A stretch of DNA of 40,980 bases, taken from Colwelliaceae bacterium. GTDB taxonomy: Bacteria > Pseudomonadota > Gammaproteobacteria > Enterobacterales > Alteromonadaceae. Position numbers and translations under genes: made by a program. Below the pieces are notes generated by a model. It searched no databases. It was not told the DNA's origin and saw only the letters and a program-made list of their open reading frames with translations. The stretch covers positions 1 through 40,980 of the forward strand of contig JAGSHH010000004.1 in the NCBI GenBank assembly GCA_023954655.1, written 5' to 3'. Each line of letters begins with the position of its first letter. The first letter of the stretch is position 1. Below, one piece after another: positions 5,991 to 14,600 of this stretch.

Positions 5991-8381
5991 TTAGTTTTTT
6001 ATTTTTAATAATCTAAGTGAATTGCTGATCACTAATATCGAACTTAATGACATACCAATAACTGCCATATATGGCGTAATGTGACCAGAAACTGCTAAAG
6101 GTAATACTATTGCATTATAGCCAAAAGCCCAGCCATAATTTTGCCAAATAATACGCTTAGTTTTAGTTGCCGTTTTTTTAAGTATTAATATTGACGCTAA
6201 ATTGTTATTTAGCAATATGACATCGGCACCACTTTTCGCGATATCTGTGCCACCTCCCATTGCTATTGATACATGCGCTGCACCAAAAACAGGGGTGTCG
6301 TTAATTCCATCGCCAACCATAGCTACATTACACTCTTTTTGTAGTTCTTTAATCTTCTCCATTTTATCGGTTGCTGACAATTGACTATAAACTTGGCCTA
6401 AGTTTAAAGAAGATTGAACCTGATTACAGCCTAATTGGTTATCTCCAGATACCATACAAGTGCGAATGTTTTGATGATGTAATTGTGCAATTAAGTCGTG
6501 AGATTCTTTTCTAACTTTATCTTTTAAATAAAATGCAGCTACTGTTTTACCATCAATAGTCATTATACATTGTGCGTTTTTATATATGTCGAGTTGTTCT
6601 TCAATTAACAGCCACTGAGGTTTGCCAATAGAAACTTTCTTGTTATTAATTAACCCAGAAACTCCCACGCCAGATAATATTTCTATAGCTTCAGTTTTAT
6701 AAGAAAAATCTCTATAAACTGAAAATGCTTTAGCAATAGGGTGTTCTGAATGGGCTTCTAATGCAGAAGCGTATCCATAAATAGCTTCTTTTGAATAGCT
6801 TTTATCTATAATTGAAAGTTGATTTATAGAAAAGTCACCTGATGTTAGTGTACCTGTTTTATCAAAGGCGATTAAATCAACAGCAGGAATAGTTTCCATA
6901 ACATGCCCCGATTTGATCATAACCCCTGAACGATTCAAGCGTGTAGTTGCACAAGTTAAGGCTGTTGGTGTTGCTAAAGATAGAGCGCAAGGGCATGTGG
7001 CCACTAATACTGAGAGGGTAATCCAAAAAGCCTCGCTGGGTAAATGTTGTTGCCAATACCAAGCCGTAGCTATTGCGGTTAATAAAATAATTGCCACAAA
7101 GTATTGTGCTATTTTGTCAGAAAGTTTTGCAAGTTTTGGCTTATGGGCTTGTGAGGCTTCACTAATACGAATTAATTGGCTGAGGAATGAATGTTGTCCA
7201 GCATGTTTTACTTCAACAATTAGATTACTATCGCCATTAATTGTACCTGCGAAGACATTCTCTCCAATAGTTTTATTTATAGGTAGTTGTTCACCCGATA
7301 ACATAGCTTCATTTAATTGGCTTGCACCTGTAATTATTACACCATCTGCAGGAATTGTTTCACCTGGTTTTATAATCACTTGATCTTGTGGTTCTAATTT
7401 TCTCGCGACAACAAATTCTTCTTTGTTATTCTTTAGACGTATAGCGGTCATCGGCATTAATTTTAATAGATTTGCTGATACTTCAGCCGCCCTGTTTCTA
7501 GCCCTAAATTCTAAAAATTTACCGATTAATAGTAAAAAGGTAAACATTGATACTGATTCAAAATAGACTTCGCCGCTTTGGTTAATTGTCGCCCAGGTAC
7601 TTGCTGAAAAAGCCAAAATAATTGCAATGGATACAGGTACATCCATTGATAGGCGTCGCACTTTTAATGCATTGATAGCTCCTAAATAGAAAGGGAGAGC
7701 ACCATAAGTGATAATAGGAATAGTAAGAAATAAACTGATATACCTTAAGTAAATTAAGTTATGAGATGACATATCAGAAAAAGCACCAAAATATAAACCT
7801 ACCGCTATCATCATTACTTGCATCATTAAAATGCCGGATATACCCAATCGTTTGATAAAAGTTTTACTTTGCTTTTGGTTTGCTTCTTCAATATCACTTG
7901 CTTTGAATGGTTGTGCTTTGTAGCCAATTTTATCTATAGCGATTAGTATTTCACTGAGTTTCAATGTTGCATCGTGCCATTTTACGGTAGCTCGTTGTGT
8001 AGTTGCATTTACTGTTATTGAAAAAATCCCTGGTAATTTCGTTAGCTGCATCTCAATTAACCAGGCACAAGCTGCACAACTTATCCCTTCGACGGTTAAT
8101 ATGGTTTCTTTATATTCTCCTGTATGTAAAGCAAATTCATCTTGTAGACTTTCATCATCAAGTAAGATTGTTCGCTTTAATTGCTCAGGAATTAAGGTTT
8201 CACTCTTAGGAGCTACTTCTGTTCTAAACCGATAGTAATCGGTTAGATTATTATCCACAATTGTTTGTGCAACAGCTTCGCAGCCAACACAACACATGGC
8301 TTGTTCAATAGTATCTATTTGAACAAACAGAGATATACCTTTGGGAATTACTTCCCCACAATGAAAGCAAGAATGGGACAT
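5991..8381 (-). CDS. ccoI: Copper-transporting P-type ATPase CcoI (FixI)
   Basis: 796 residues, a P1B-type ATPase that exports copper across the inner membrane for assembly of the cbb3 oxidase copper B site. Seen in order: an N-terminal cysteine-rich segment typical of CcoI (C5-x2-C8 and CCVGC at 30-34); a heavy-metal-associated domain with CAAC at 102-105; six to eight membrane helices; the actuator loop (AMLSGEQLPINK near 360); the CPC ion-binding motif at 463-465; the phosphorylation site DKTGTLT at 507; and the hinge GDGINDTPVFGAAHVSIAMG near 690. All catalytic elements are intact. The gene lies between ccoH (19 bases) and ccoS. Confidence 0.95.
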   Translation of the reverse strand: MSHSCFHCGEVIPKGISLFVQIDTIEQAMCCVGCEAVAQTIVDNNLTDYYRFRTEVAPKSETLIPEQLKRTILLDDESLQDEFALHTGEYKETILTVEGISCAACAWLIEMQLTKLPGIFSITVNATTQRATVKWHDATLKLSEILIAIDKIGYKAQPFKASDIEEANQKQSKTFIKRLGISGILMMQVMMIAVGLYFGAFSDMSSHNLIYLRYISLFLTIPIITYGALPFYLGAINALKVRRLSMDVPVSIAIILAFSASTWATINQSGEVYFESVSMFTFLLLIGKFLEFRARNRAAEVSANLLKLMPMTAIRLKNNKEEFVVARKLEPQDQVIIKPGETIPADGVIITGASQLNEAMLSGEQLPINKTIGENVFAGTINGDSNLIVEVKHAGQHSFLSQLIRISEASQAHKPKLAKLSDKIAQYFVAIILLTAIATAWYWQQHLPSEAFWITLSVLVATCPCALSLATPTALTCATTRLNRSGVMIKSGHVMETIPAVDLIAFDKTGTLTSGDFSINQLSIIDKSYSKEAIYGYASALEAHSEHPIAKAFSVYRDFSYKTEAIEILSGVGVSGLINNKKVSIGKPQWLLIEEQLDIYKNAQCIMTIDGKTVAAFYLKDKVRKESHDLIAQLHHQNIRTCMVSGDNQLGCNQVQSSLNLGQVYSQLSATDKMEKIKELQKECNVAMVGDGINDTPVFGAAHVSIAMGGGTDIAKSGADVILLNNNLASILILKKTATKTKRIIWQNYGWAFGYNAIVLPLAVSGHITPYMAVIGMSLSSILVISNSLRLLKIKN

Positions 8382-8400
8382 AAGTGTTTTTTACGAATAC

Positions 8401-8895
8401 CTAATTTGCTTCAATAGGCTTGGGTATAATATTAATAAAGCTTGATTGGGGAAGAGTGATGGTATTTTGGATTTTCCAATGGTTTTCAAAAGGTGTAATT
8501 GTAATGCGCCATTTACCAGATATATCATTTGTAATGAATTGTCTAAAAGAGCCAGCCGCATCGGGTGTCATTGCAAAATAAAAGTCTTTTTCTTGTTGTG
8601 TAGGATGATAAAAATTAACGTTTAATAGTGGAAACTCTTTATCAATTCCTGTCGGTTTTATAACTAATTCATTGTTTGAATATTTGAGCGCAAATGCCAT
8701 ACCTAATTTTTGAGCATGCTTAATTTTAGATATTTCTAAGTTTATAGCTTTACCTTTTTTATAATAATCACCAACAACTAAGGTATCAGGATTAGTATTC
8801 GCGATAATTAATGTAGTTATACCTGCTATAACAGCAGATAGAGGGAGAAAAAATACTAACCAAGCCCAAGGTTCTTTGTACCAAGACGTTTTCAT
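8401..8895 (-). CDS. ccoH: FixH/CcoH family cbb3 oxidase assembly protein
   Basis: About 164 residues from the ATG at 8895. I prefer this to the ORF-track start at 8913 because FixH proteins begin close to an M-x-x-x-W-Y-K-x-x-W motif (here MKTSWYKEPWAW). One membrane helix (LVFFLPLSAVIAGITTLIIA) is followed by VVGDYYKKGKAINLE and a periplasmic immunoglobulin-like domain ending in a W-R-I-T-I-x-P segment. CcoH interacts with the oxidase and is needed for its assembly or stability. It heads the ccoH-ccoI-ccoS unit, separated from ccoP by a strong terminator. Confidence 0.88.
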   Translation of the reverse strand: MKTSWYKEPWAWLVFFLPLSAVIAGITTLIIANTNPDTLVVGDYYKKGKAINLEISKIKHAQKLGMAFALKYSNNELVIKPTGIDKEFPLLNVNFYHPTQQEKDFYFAMTPDAAGSFRQFITNDISGKWRITITPFENHWKIQNTITLPQSSFINIIPKPIEAN

Positions 8896-8926
8896 GTGTT
8901 TACTTATTACCAATAAAAGTGGGTTT

Positions 8927-8956
8927 ATTATACGTGCTTTGATTAAAGCAAACCAA
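8927..8956 (-). promoter_or_regulatory. Candidate promoter of ccoH-ccoI-ccoS
   Basis: On the minus strand, TTGGTT (8956-8951) and a perfect TATAAT (8932-8927) are separated by 18 bases, placing a start about 25 bases before the ccoH ATG at 8895. An imperfect FNR-like sequence (TTTGC-TTTA-ATCAA, one good half) lies in the spacer at 8939-8952. That position does not fit classical activation. Confidence 0.45.
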
Positions 8957-8989
8957 TAAAAAAGCCTCAGTGAATGTCACCAAGGCTTT
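8955..8989 (-). terminator. Rho-independent terminator of ccoNOQP
   Basis: On the minus strand: AAAGCCT, a second inner pairing GTGA...TCAC, then AGGCTTT running into TTTTTT. It lies about 20-55 bases after the ccoP stop and separates ccoNOQP from ccoHIS. Strong stem plus U tract. Confidence 0.88.
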
Positions 8990-9010
8990 ATAAAAGTCTA
9001 CATATTGTAA

Positions 9011-9979
9011 TTAGTCTTGAGAAAGGCTGTAAACATAAGCGCTGATTACGTGCACTTTCTGTTCACCTAATATATCTTTCCAAGCAGGCATAACACCGGC
9101 ACGACCATAACGAATTGATTGTTCTATCCCTTTTTGTGAAGGGCTATATAACCAAATGTTATCGGTTAAATTTGGTGCACCTAATGGTAAGCCCATTGCT
9201 ACACTTCCTTTCCCGTCAACACCGTGACAACCAGCACACATTGCAAATTTTTCTTGGCCAGATTTAGCCGCGTCAGCATTAACTTCTCGGCCACTTAAAC
9301 TAATTACATAGGCAGCAACATCTTTTACGCCTTGGTCACCACCTAACATAGTTTCCCAAGCGATCATGCCTTGTGCTTTACGGCCTTCCATAATGCTATG
9401 TTTAATTGCATCACTAGAACCACCATACAACCAATCTTTATCTGCAAGATTAGGGAAGCCTGTTGTACCACGAGCATCAGAACCATGACATTGTGAACAG
9501 TTTTGTATAAACAAACGCTGTCCAACTTTTAATGCTTCTTCATCTGTTGCTAATTCTTCAATACTGCGAGCGGCAAATGCATCGAAGATAGGTCCAAATT
9601 TAGCGTCAGCTGCTTTAACTTCCATATCATATTGAACGATAAGGTTGTTTTCTTTAGCATTAGCGGCTTGAGCTTTAGAGTCTTCAAGGTTCATTATGCT
9701 TTGGTTAGAGCTTGTCCAGCCAAATAAACCCTTGAAATTACCTAAGCCAGGGTACATTAGTAAATAACCAAAGCCCCATACAATAGTTATTAAGAAGAAA
9801 GTGCTCCACCATTTAGGTAGTGGGTTATTTAATTCTTCAATGCCGTCGAAAGTGTGTCCCATAGACTCACCTTCTTCAACGCCTGCAAAATTCTTCAAAC
9901 ACCAGCGCAATAATAAGTAACAACCTACTAAAGTACCCAATGAAAGAACCGTTATCCATATACTCCAGAAACTAGACAT
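9011..9979 (-). CDS. ccoP: cbb3-type cytochrome c oxidase subunit III (CcoP), diheme
   Basis: 322 residues. Two N-terminal membrane helices with the FixP N-terminal domain between and after them (FDGIEELNNPLPKWWSTFF near 45-62 is its hallmark), then two cytochrome c domains in the periplasm with heme-binding CSQCH at 161-165 and CAGCH at 248-252. Candidate methionine ligands lie in GMIAWETM and GVMPAWKD. CcoP passes electrons from soluble cytochromes towards CcoO and the catalytic subunit. The start overlaps the end of ccoQ by eight bases, indicating translational coupling. Confidence 0.96.
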   Translation of the reverse strand: MSSFWSIWITVLSLGTLVGCYLLLRWCLKNFAGVEEGESMGHTFDGIEELNNPLPKWWSTFFLITIVWGFGYLLMYPGLGNFKGLFGWTSSNQSIMNLEDSKAQAANAKENNLIVQYDMEVKAADAKFGPIFDAFAARSIEELATDEEALKVGQRLFIQNCSQCHGSDARGTTGFPNLADKDWLYGGSSDAIKHSIMEGRKAQGMIAWETMLGGDQGVKDVAAYVISLSGREVNADAAKSGQEKFAMCAGCHGVDGKGSVAMGLPLGAPNLTDNIWLYSPSQKGIEQSIRYGRAGVMPAWKDILGEQKVHVISAYVYSLSQD

Positions 9980-10148
9980 TATTAGTATCCTGTTTGTTTA
10001 TTTCTTCTTTGCGATCTTCTTCGAATATAGAATTTGCTGCTTTATCAAAGCCAGACTTACGTTTCTTACTATACGACCAAACCACAATGATGATAAATAG
10101 TGCCAAAATTAAGAGGGCAATTAAGCCTCTGAGTGTTCCATAATCCAT
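9972..10148 (-). CDS. ccoQ: cbb3-type cytochrome oxidase subunit CcoQ
   Basis: 58 residues, too short for the ORF track. Translation begins MDYGTLRGLIALLILALF: a single membrane helix, then WSYSKKRKSGFDKAAN and an acidic end, exactly the CcoQ layout (short helix, W-x-Y-S-x-x-x-K-x-x-F-D-x-A-A-x-x). CcoQ stabilises the cbb3 complex. It sits between ccoO (stop four bases upstream of this ATG) and ccoP (eight-base overlap), as in other ccoNOQP operons. Confidence 0.93.
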   Translation of the reverse strand: MDYGTLRGLIALLILALFIIIVVWSYSKKRKSGFDKAANSIFEEDRKEEINKQDTNNV

Positions 10149-10152
10149 AATA

Positions 10153-10809
10153 TTACTTCAACGCATGACCAAGTGATTGCAAATATGCAACTAATGCATC
10201 CATTTCTGTCTTACCTTTCACAGCTGCTTGAGCTCCTGAAATGTCTTTTGCAGAATATAAAGGGATAGCATTACCTTGATCATCTTTATGAGTTCTATTA
10301 CGTGTTAAGAAGTTAAATGTTTCTAACTTCTTAGCGGTTATGGCGCCATCAAGTTTATTTTCGTTAAGCCACTTATAAGATGGCATGTTCGACTCTGGCA
10401 CAACAGAACGTGGGTCAGTAAGATGAGCAATATGCCAATCGTCACTGTAACGCCCACCTACACGTGCTAAATCAGGACCTGTACGTTTTGAACCCCATAA
10501 GAAAGGGTGCTCCCAAACATGTTCACCTGCAACTGAATAATGTCCATAACGTTCAGTTTCCGCACGAAATGGACGAATCATTTGGCTATGACAATTACTA
10601 CAACCTTCACGTATGTATAAATCACGACCTTCCATTTCTAGAGCTGTGTAAGGACGAAGATTATCAACAGGTTGTGTTGTTTCTTTCTGGAAAAATAACG
10701 GTGTTATTTCCACCAAACCACCAATACTGATTGCAAAAATGGTAAAGATGAAGAATAAGCCAACGCTTTTTTCGACTTTTTCATGTTTATTTTCATGTTT
10801 AATACTCAT
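10153..10809 (-). CDS. ccoO: cbb3-type cytochrome c oxidase subunit II (CcoO), monoheme
   Basis: 218 residues. One membrane helix (about 15-40), then a periplasmic cytochrome c domain with CSNCH at 70-74 preceded by [10 protein letters not shown], and the subunit II motifs [34 protein letters not shown] and MPSYKWL, where the methionine is the likely heme ligand. CcoO relays electrons from CcoP to CcoN. The gene starts 11 bases after ccoN. The N-terminus ([11 protein letters not shown]) is charged and cytoplasmic. Confidence 0.96.
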   Translation of the reverse strand: MSIKHENKHEKVEKSVGLFFIFTIFAISIGGLVEITPLFFQKETTQPVDNLRPYTALEMEGRDLYIREGCSNCHSQMIRPFRAETERYGHYSVAGEHVWEHPFLWGSKRTGPDLARVGGRYSDDWHIAHLTDPRSVVPESNMPSYKWLNENKLDGAITAKKLETFNFLTRNRTHKDDQGNAIPLYSAKDISGAQAAVKGKTEMDALVAYLQSLGHALK

Positions 10810-10820
10810 GGTTTGTCTCC

Positions 10821-12242
10821 TTAAGCTACTTCAACAGGCTTAAGACTTCCGTCTTTAGCACCAATTGTTTTAAACATGTTGTAAGCCATTAATATAAATC
10901 CAGCTACCACTAGTACACCACCTAAGAAACGGATGAAGTAAAATGGGTAAGAGGCAGTTAAGCTTTCAACAAATGAATAGGTTAAGGTACCGTCTGTATT
11001 TACAGCACGCCACATTAACCCTTGCATTACACCTGAAATCCACATTGCTACAATGTATAAAACTATACCGGCAGTATGCATCCAAAAATGCACGTTGATT
11101 AATTTAATACTGTACATGCGTCCTTGGTTAAATAATATTGGGATCAAATGGTACATAGCACCGATTGAAACCATAGCAACCCAACCTAAAGCACCAGAGT
11201 GAACGTGACCTACAGTCCAGTCAGTATAATGAGAAAGAGCGTTAACAGATTTAATCGCCATCATCGGACCTTCAAAAGTAGACATACCGTAGAAAGATAA
11301 TGAAACGATTAAGAAACGAAGAATTGGATCATGGCGAAGTTTATGCCATGCGCCAGAAAGCGTCATAATACCATTTATCATACCACCCCATGATGGTAAG
11401 AAAAGTACAATAGACATTACCATACCTAAGCTTTGTGCCCAGTCTGGTAAAGCTGTGTAATGTAAATGATGAGGTCCCGCCCAAATATATAATGATACTA
11501 ATGCCCAAAAATGAACAATAGATAAACGGTATGAATAAACAGGGCGCTCTGCTTGTTTTGGAACAAAATAATACATCATCCCTAAAAAGCCAGCTGTTAA
11601 TAAGAAGCCAACAGCATTATGACCATACCACCACTGCATCATGGCATCTATAGCGCCTGAATATAATGAATAGGACTTCATCATTGAAACAGGGATTGCC
11701 ATGCTGTTACCAATATGTAAAACCGCCACAGTAATGATAAAGCCACCAAAGAACCAGTTAGCCACATATATATGTGATGTTTTGCGCTTAACTAATGTTC
11801 CAAAGAACACAATGGCGTAACTCACCCAAACTACAGCAATGAGAATATCGATTGGCCACTCTAATTCTGCATATTCTTTACTCGTGGTATAACCAAGAGG
11901 AAGAGTAATAGCAGCTAAAACGATAATGGCTTGCCAGCCCCAAAAAGTAAAAGAGGCAAGTTTTCCACCAAACAATGCTGTTTTACATGTTCGTTGTACA
12001 ACATAATAAGAAGTGGCAAATAAAGCACTGGTACCAAACGCGAAAATAACAGCATTGGTATGTAGTGGACGAAGACGAGAATAGGTTAACCAGGGTGTAT
12101 CAAAATTTAATGCAGGCCAAATTAATTGAGCGGCAATAAGAACACCTACTAGCGTACCAACAATTCCCCAAATAACAGTCATGACGGTAAATTGTCTTAC
12201 CACATCAAAGTTATATGACGGCTGATCAAGCGTTGTTGTCAT
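10821..12242 (-). CDS. ccoN: cbb3-type cytochrome c oxidase catalytic subunit I (CcoN)
   Basis: About 473 residues from ATG 12242 ([19 protein letters not shown]). The ORF-track start at 12317 adds 25 residues encoded within the promoter leader, and a ggaac ribosome binding site sits before 12242. Twelve or so membrane helices carry the heme-copper oxidase histidines: [12 protein letters not shown] (low-spin heme), [10 protein letters not shown], a consecutive histidine pair in [13 protein letters not shown] (copper B) and [14 protein letters not shown] (high-spin heme). It reduces oxygen to water with very high affinity while pumping protons. First gene of ccoNOQP, preceded by two FNR boxes. 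Confidence 0.96.
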   Translation of the reverse strand: MTTTLDQPSYNFDVVRQFTVMTVIWGIVGTLVGVLIAAQLIWPALNFDTPWLTYSRLRPLHTNAVIFAFGTSALFATSYYVVQRTCKTALFGGKLASFTFWGWQAIIVLAAITLPLGYTTSKEYAELEWPIDILIAVVWVSYAIVFFGTLVKRKTSHIYVANWFFGGFIITVAVLHIGNSMAIPVSMMKSYSLYSGAIDAMMQWWYGHNAVGFLLTAGFLGMMYYFVPKQAERPVYSYRLSIVHFWALVSLYIWAGPHHLHYTALPDWAQSLGMVMSIVLFLPSWGGMINGIMTLSGAWHKLRHDPILRFLIVSLSFYGMSTFEGPMMAIKSVNALSHYTDWTVGHVHSGALGWVAMVSIGAMYHLIPILFNQGRMYSIKLINVHFWMHTAGIVLYIVAMWISGVMQGLMWRAVNTDGTLTYSFVESLTASYPFYFIRFLGGVLVVAGFILMAYNMFKTIGAKDGSLKPVEVA

Positions 12243-12302
12243 TTTTATTGTTCCGTTAACAAAGTTAGTTTTACTATCATTGAAATAATTATATTTCTTA
12301 AA

Positions 12303-12318
12303 TGTGATATAAGTCACG
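12303..12318. promoter_or_regulatory. CRP-like site in the ccoN leader
   Basis: TGTGA-TATAAG-TCACG matches the CRP consensus TGTGA-N6-TCACA at nine of ten positions. It lies about 60-75 bases before the ccoN ATG. By the promoter proposed here it would be just downstream of the transcription start, a position expected to repress. CRP-type identity is inferred from the motif only. Confidence 0.45.
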
Positions 12319-12334
12319 TAAGCGGGAGCTAAGT

Positions 12335-12402
12335 ACTATATCAGCTGTAATTTTACCTTTGAGCAATGATTTAGATCAATTAAAAACTATGATTTAAATC
12401 AA
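12335..12402 (-). promoter_or_regulatory. ccoN promoter with two tandem FNR boxes
   Basis: Two copies of the FNR palindrome: ATGAT-TTAG-ATCAA (12366-12379) and ATGAT-TTAA-ATCAA (12389-12402), each nine of ten matches to TTGAT-N4-ATCAA, centres 23 bases apart. On the minus strand a TATAGT -10 hexamer (12340-12335) places the start near 12328, so the proximal box is centred near -44, close to the classic class II activation position of -41.5. The fnr-type gene that would supply the regulator is immediately upstream. No other gene lies in the 12243-12586 gap. Confidence 0.75.
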
Positions 12403-12586
12403 TAAAAACGAATTCCCATACTTAAATTACGGGATTAAAATATATTTCGTTTAATTATTGAACTATAAAGTAAAATTATTATAAAAAACTGTAGACTACA
12501 TACTGTGTTTAAGCTAGGTAATAGAAAGGAAATAGCTAGATATAAAAGACTAAAAGACAATAGTCATAGGCGTAATAATGTGGTAA

Positions 12587-13330
12587 TCATAAATTTGCAA
12601 GGGCTAATAATTCGTCTTCATTTACAATTGATAATTGTTTGCCAGATTGCTTAATGAAACCTTCTTTTTGGAACTTAGAAATAGTTCGGCTTAGAGTTTC
12701 TCTTCTCAAACCTAAAAAGTTAGCGATATTGTCACGGCTAATGGTTAAATTAACCTCACCATTTTGGTTGTCATAAGCCGATTTCCTTTGAATTATATTT
12801 AGAATAAATGCGGCGATTAAACTTTCTGCAGTTTTCTTTGCTATAAATGATTGAAACTGACCTTGAGACATTGCACTTTGCTTAGTCAGTAAGTCTATTA
12901 AACTTAATTGTAAATCTGGAACTACTTGGCTACAGGCTTTGAAATTTTCGATATTAACTTTACAAACAGAACTTTCACTTAAGGCAATTGCATTGTACGC
13001 GTACATTTTAGGGTGGATGGCATCTTCACCAATTAATTCACCAGGAAATCGAAATCCTATAATTTTTTCTTCGTTAAGACTATTTCGTTGGGTTAACTTG
13101 TAAGAACCTGAGCAAACAGCATAAATTTCAGTTAATGCTTGATCTTGCTTGAATAATAACTCATTTACCGTAGAAGAAACTTTTTTAGAAAGATAATTGT
13201 CACTAAAGTTTAATGGTGTTTTTTCAGTTTCTACTGGTGTGCAGATAGGCTCCATTGCACAGTCGCTACAAGCAATGTAATTGTGACTTTTGTCACAGGT
13301 GTTCTGTGGTGTGTGGCATGTATTTTTCAT
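12587..13330 (-). CDS. fnr: FNR-type oxygen-sensing transcriptional regulator (Fnr/Anr/EtrA)
   Basis: 247 residues. The N-terminal C21-x2-C24-x5-C30 plus C123 reproduce the four cysteines that hold the oxygen-labile 4Fe-4S cluster in E. coli FNR (20, 23, 29, 122). The cyclic-nucleotide-like sensor domain spans about 40-150, a dimer helix follows, and the helix-turn-helix near 195-222 has RRETLSR, giving the E-x-x-S-R that reads TTGAT half sites. It activates or represses genes when oxygen is scarce. Two extra cysteines (C5, C12) lie in the first 12 residues. The gene is upstream of ccoN on the same strand and divergent from a lipoprotein gene. A CRP-type palindrome lies inside its first 16 codons. 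Confidence 0.93.
   Translation of the reverse strand: MKNTCHTPQNTCDKSHNYIACSDCAMEPICTPVETEKTPLNFSDNYLSKKVSSTVNELLFKQDQALTEIYAVCSGSYKLTQRNSLNEEKIIGFRFPGELIGEDAIHPKMYAYNAIALSESSVCKVNIENFKACSQVVPDLQLSLIDLLTKQSAMSQGQFQSFIAKKTAESLIAAFILNIIQRKSAYDNQNGEVNLTISRDNIANFLGLRRETLSRTISKFQKEGFIKQSGKQLSIVNEDELLALANL
13282..13297. promoter_or_regulatory. Perfect CRP-type palindrome inside the 5' end of fnr
   Basis: TGTGA-CTTTTG-TCACA matches the CRP consensus half sites exactly. It falls within codons 12-16 of the fnr-type gene, 33-48 bases after its start codon, and about 180 bases before the divergent lipoprotein gene. It could be a coding coincidence, a roadblock on fnr, or an upstream activating site for the divergent gene. 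Confidence 0.4.
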
Positions 13331-13421
13331 AAGTTATAACAGTTTATTCATTAACCTAATGATTATATTGGTAATTATATTTATTAGGCTTTTATTATAT
13401 AAGAGGTATATTTTTATTTAT

Positions 13422-13435
13422 CTGATCATAATCAA
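13422..13435. promoter_or_regulatory. FNR box before the lipoprotein gene
   Basis: CTGAT-CATA-ATCAA, nine of ten matches to the FNR consensus, in the fnr/lipoprotein divergent intergenic region, about 41-54 bases before the lipoprotein ATG. A weak -10 (TATTTA near 13458) would put the start at a distance compatible with class II activation, with a very short leader. The box could instead serve fnr autoregulation. Confidence 0.5.
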
Positions 13436-13475
13436 TATCAGGTACACTAAATCAAAATATTTAAATGTTATTAAA

Positions 13476-13916
13476 ATGCGTAAATTATCTTATTCTCTTT
13501 TGATTCTTCTTTTGCTTTGTGGCTGTTCACCAAAGAAAAAAGAAAATGCTTTTGTTAAACCTCATTGTTTAAATAGTCAGAGCCAATGCCATGTAAATAA
13601 TGCATTGGGAAGCTTTGATATTCTTTTTAATGTAAATGCTGTTGTTACAGAGCAGGAGTTTACAATAAGTGTAAAGACTAACTCAAAAAATGAAGATATC
13701 GAAGTAAAAGGATTTCTTGAAGGAAGAGATATGTTTATGGGAAAAATACCTCTTTTTTTTAATAACTCGCAAAAGCAAACGTTCACTTCAAAAGTAATGT
13801 TGGGAAGCTGTACAGAAGAATATATGGTTTGGCGTATGTGGTTAATCATTACTGATAAAAATAATACTGAAAATAATACAAAATTTTATATCGATTTTAC
13901 CAGCAAAAGAAGCTAG
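13476..13916 (+). CDS. Uncharacterised lipoprotein divergent from fnr
   Basis: About 146 residues from ATG 13476. The ORF-track extension back to 13290 overlaps the fnr gene and gives a meaningless N-terminus, whereas 13476 begins a clean lipoprotein signal, MRKLSYSLLILLLLCGCS (lipobox L-C-G-C, serine at +2, so probably outer membrane). The mature part has HCLNSQSQCHVNNALGSFDI, then an immunoglobulin-like beta pattern with FLEGRDMFMGKIPLFF and MLGSCTEEYMVWRMWLIIT. Conserved-looking Cys, His and Met residues and the beta layout are reminiscent of FixH/YtkA-type domains, which hints at copper or oxidase assembly, but this is only inference from context. No Shine-Dalgarno is obvious. Confidence 0.65.
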   Translation: MRKLSYSLLILLLLCGCSPKKKENAFVKPHCLNSQSQCHVNNALGSFDILFNVNAVVTEQEFTISVKTNSKNEDIEVKGFLEGRDMFMGKIPLFFNNSQKQTFTSKVMLGSCTEEYMVWRMWLIITDKNNTENNTKFYIDFTSKRS

Positions 13917-13976
13917 CTATTCAGGTGTTTCAATATGAGTTTTGTAAAATTGATCTTATCAATTGAAATAATTCGA

Positions 13977-14600
13977 TTAACTAATTGCTAACCAAATTGC
14001 GACCCCAATCATTAACAATCCAGATATTTTATTAAGTAATTGAACATTGTTTTTTTGTGTCAGAAAACGACCGATTGTTTTTCCTCCTGTTGCATATAAC
14101 ATCATGCAAAAAAATTCAGATAAAATGATAATAGCAACTAAAACAGATAGTTGGGTCGGTAACGCGTAATTATTATTAATAAAGGGTGGTAATAAAGATA
14201 TCATAAAAGCCCAACCTTTTGGGTTTGCTATAGCTGTAATAAATCCTTGATTAAATAATTGCTGTCTACTAAAAGTTAAAGTCTCATTTTGTTCATTAGA
14301 CAGAGAAAGCTTTCCTTTAGAACGCCACATATTAATACCAATAAAGAATAAATATAGTGCTCCAATTATTTTAAGTACATTAAAAAGTTGAGGCATTTTT
14401 ATCATTATTGAAGAAACTCCTAACACAGATAAAATTGCAACCGTTGCCACACCGAGTAATTCACCCCACATCATCCATAAGGTTTTTCTAACACCAATTG
14501 ACATACCTAACGTCATTGCAAGTGTCATACACATTCCAGGGGTAATACTGACTAAAAAGAAAGTCGGAATGAAAATTGAAATCAATGTTAAATCTAACAA
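13977..14600 (-). CDS. LysE/RhtB-family exporter
   Basis: 207 residues, about six membrane helices. The opening FFLVSITPGMCMTLAMTLGMSIGVRKTLWMMWGE matches the LysE family signature (x-x-x-P-G-P/M...G...G...G), and ITAIANPKGWAFMISLLPPFI is the second conserved block. These inner-membrane proteins export amino acids or related small molecules; the substrate here cannot be told. The gene is convergent with the lipoprotein gene and divergent from the RND operon. Confidence 0.85.
   Translation of the reverse strand: MLDLTLISIFIPTFFLVSITPGMCMTLAMTLGMSIGVRKTLWMMWGELLGVATVAILSVLGVSSIMIKMPQLFNVLKIIGALYLFFIGINMWRSKGKLSLSNEQNETLTFSRQQLFNQGFITAIANPKGWAFMISLLPPFINNNYALPTQLSVLVAIIILSEFFCMMLYATGGKTIGRFLTQKNNVQLLNKISGLLMIGVAIWLAIS

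Noticed and set aside
6202-8209. Plus-strand ORFs at 6202, 6913 and 8003 and the minus ORF at 6877
   Set aside because: All lie within the intact ccoI gene in other frames; no motif or ribosome binding site supports them.
8939-8952. FNR box before ccoH
   Set aside because: Only one half site is good and it lies between -35 and -10, so activation by FNR is not supported.
12243-12317. 25-residue extension of CcoN
   Set aside because: It covers a CRP-like site and the leader; the usual CcoN N-terminus and a ribosome binding site match the ATG at 12242.
13290-13475. 62-residue N-terminal extension of the lipoprotein ORF
   Set aside because: It starts at TTG inside the fnr gene, and the clean lipoprotein signal begins at 13476.
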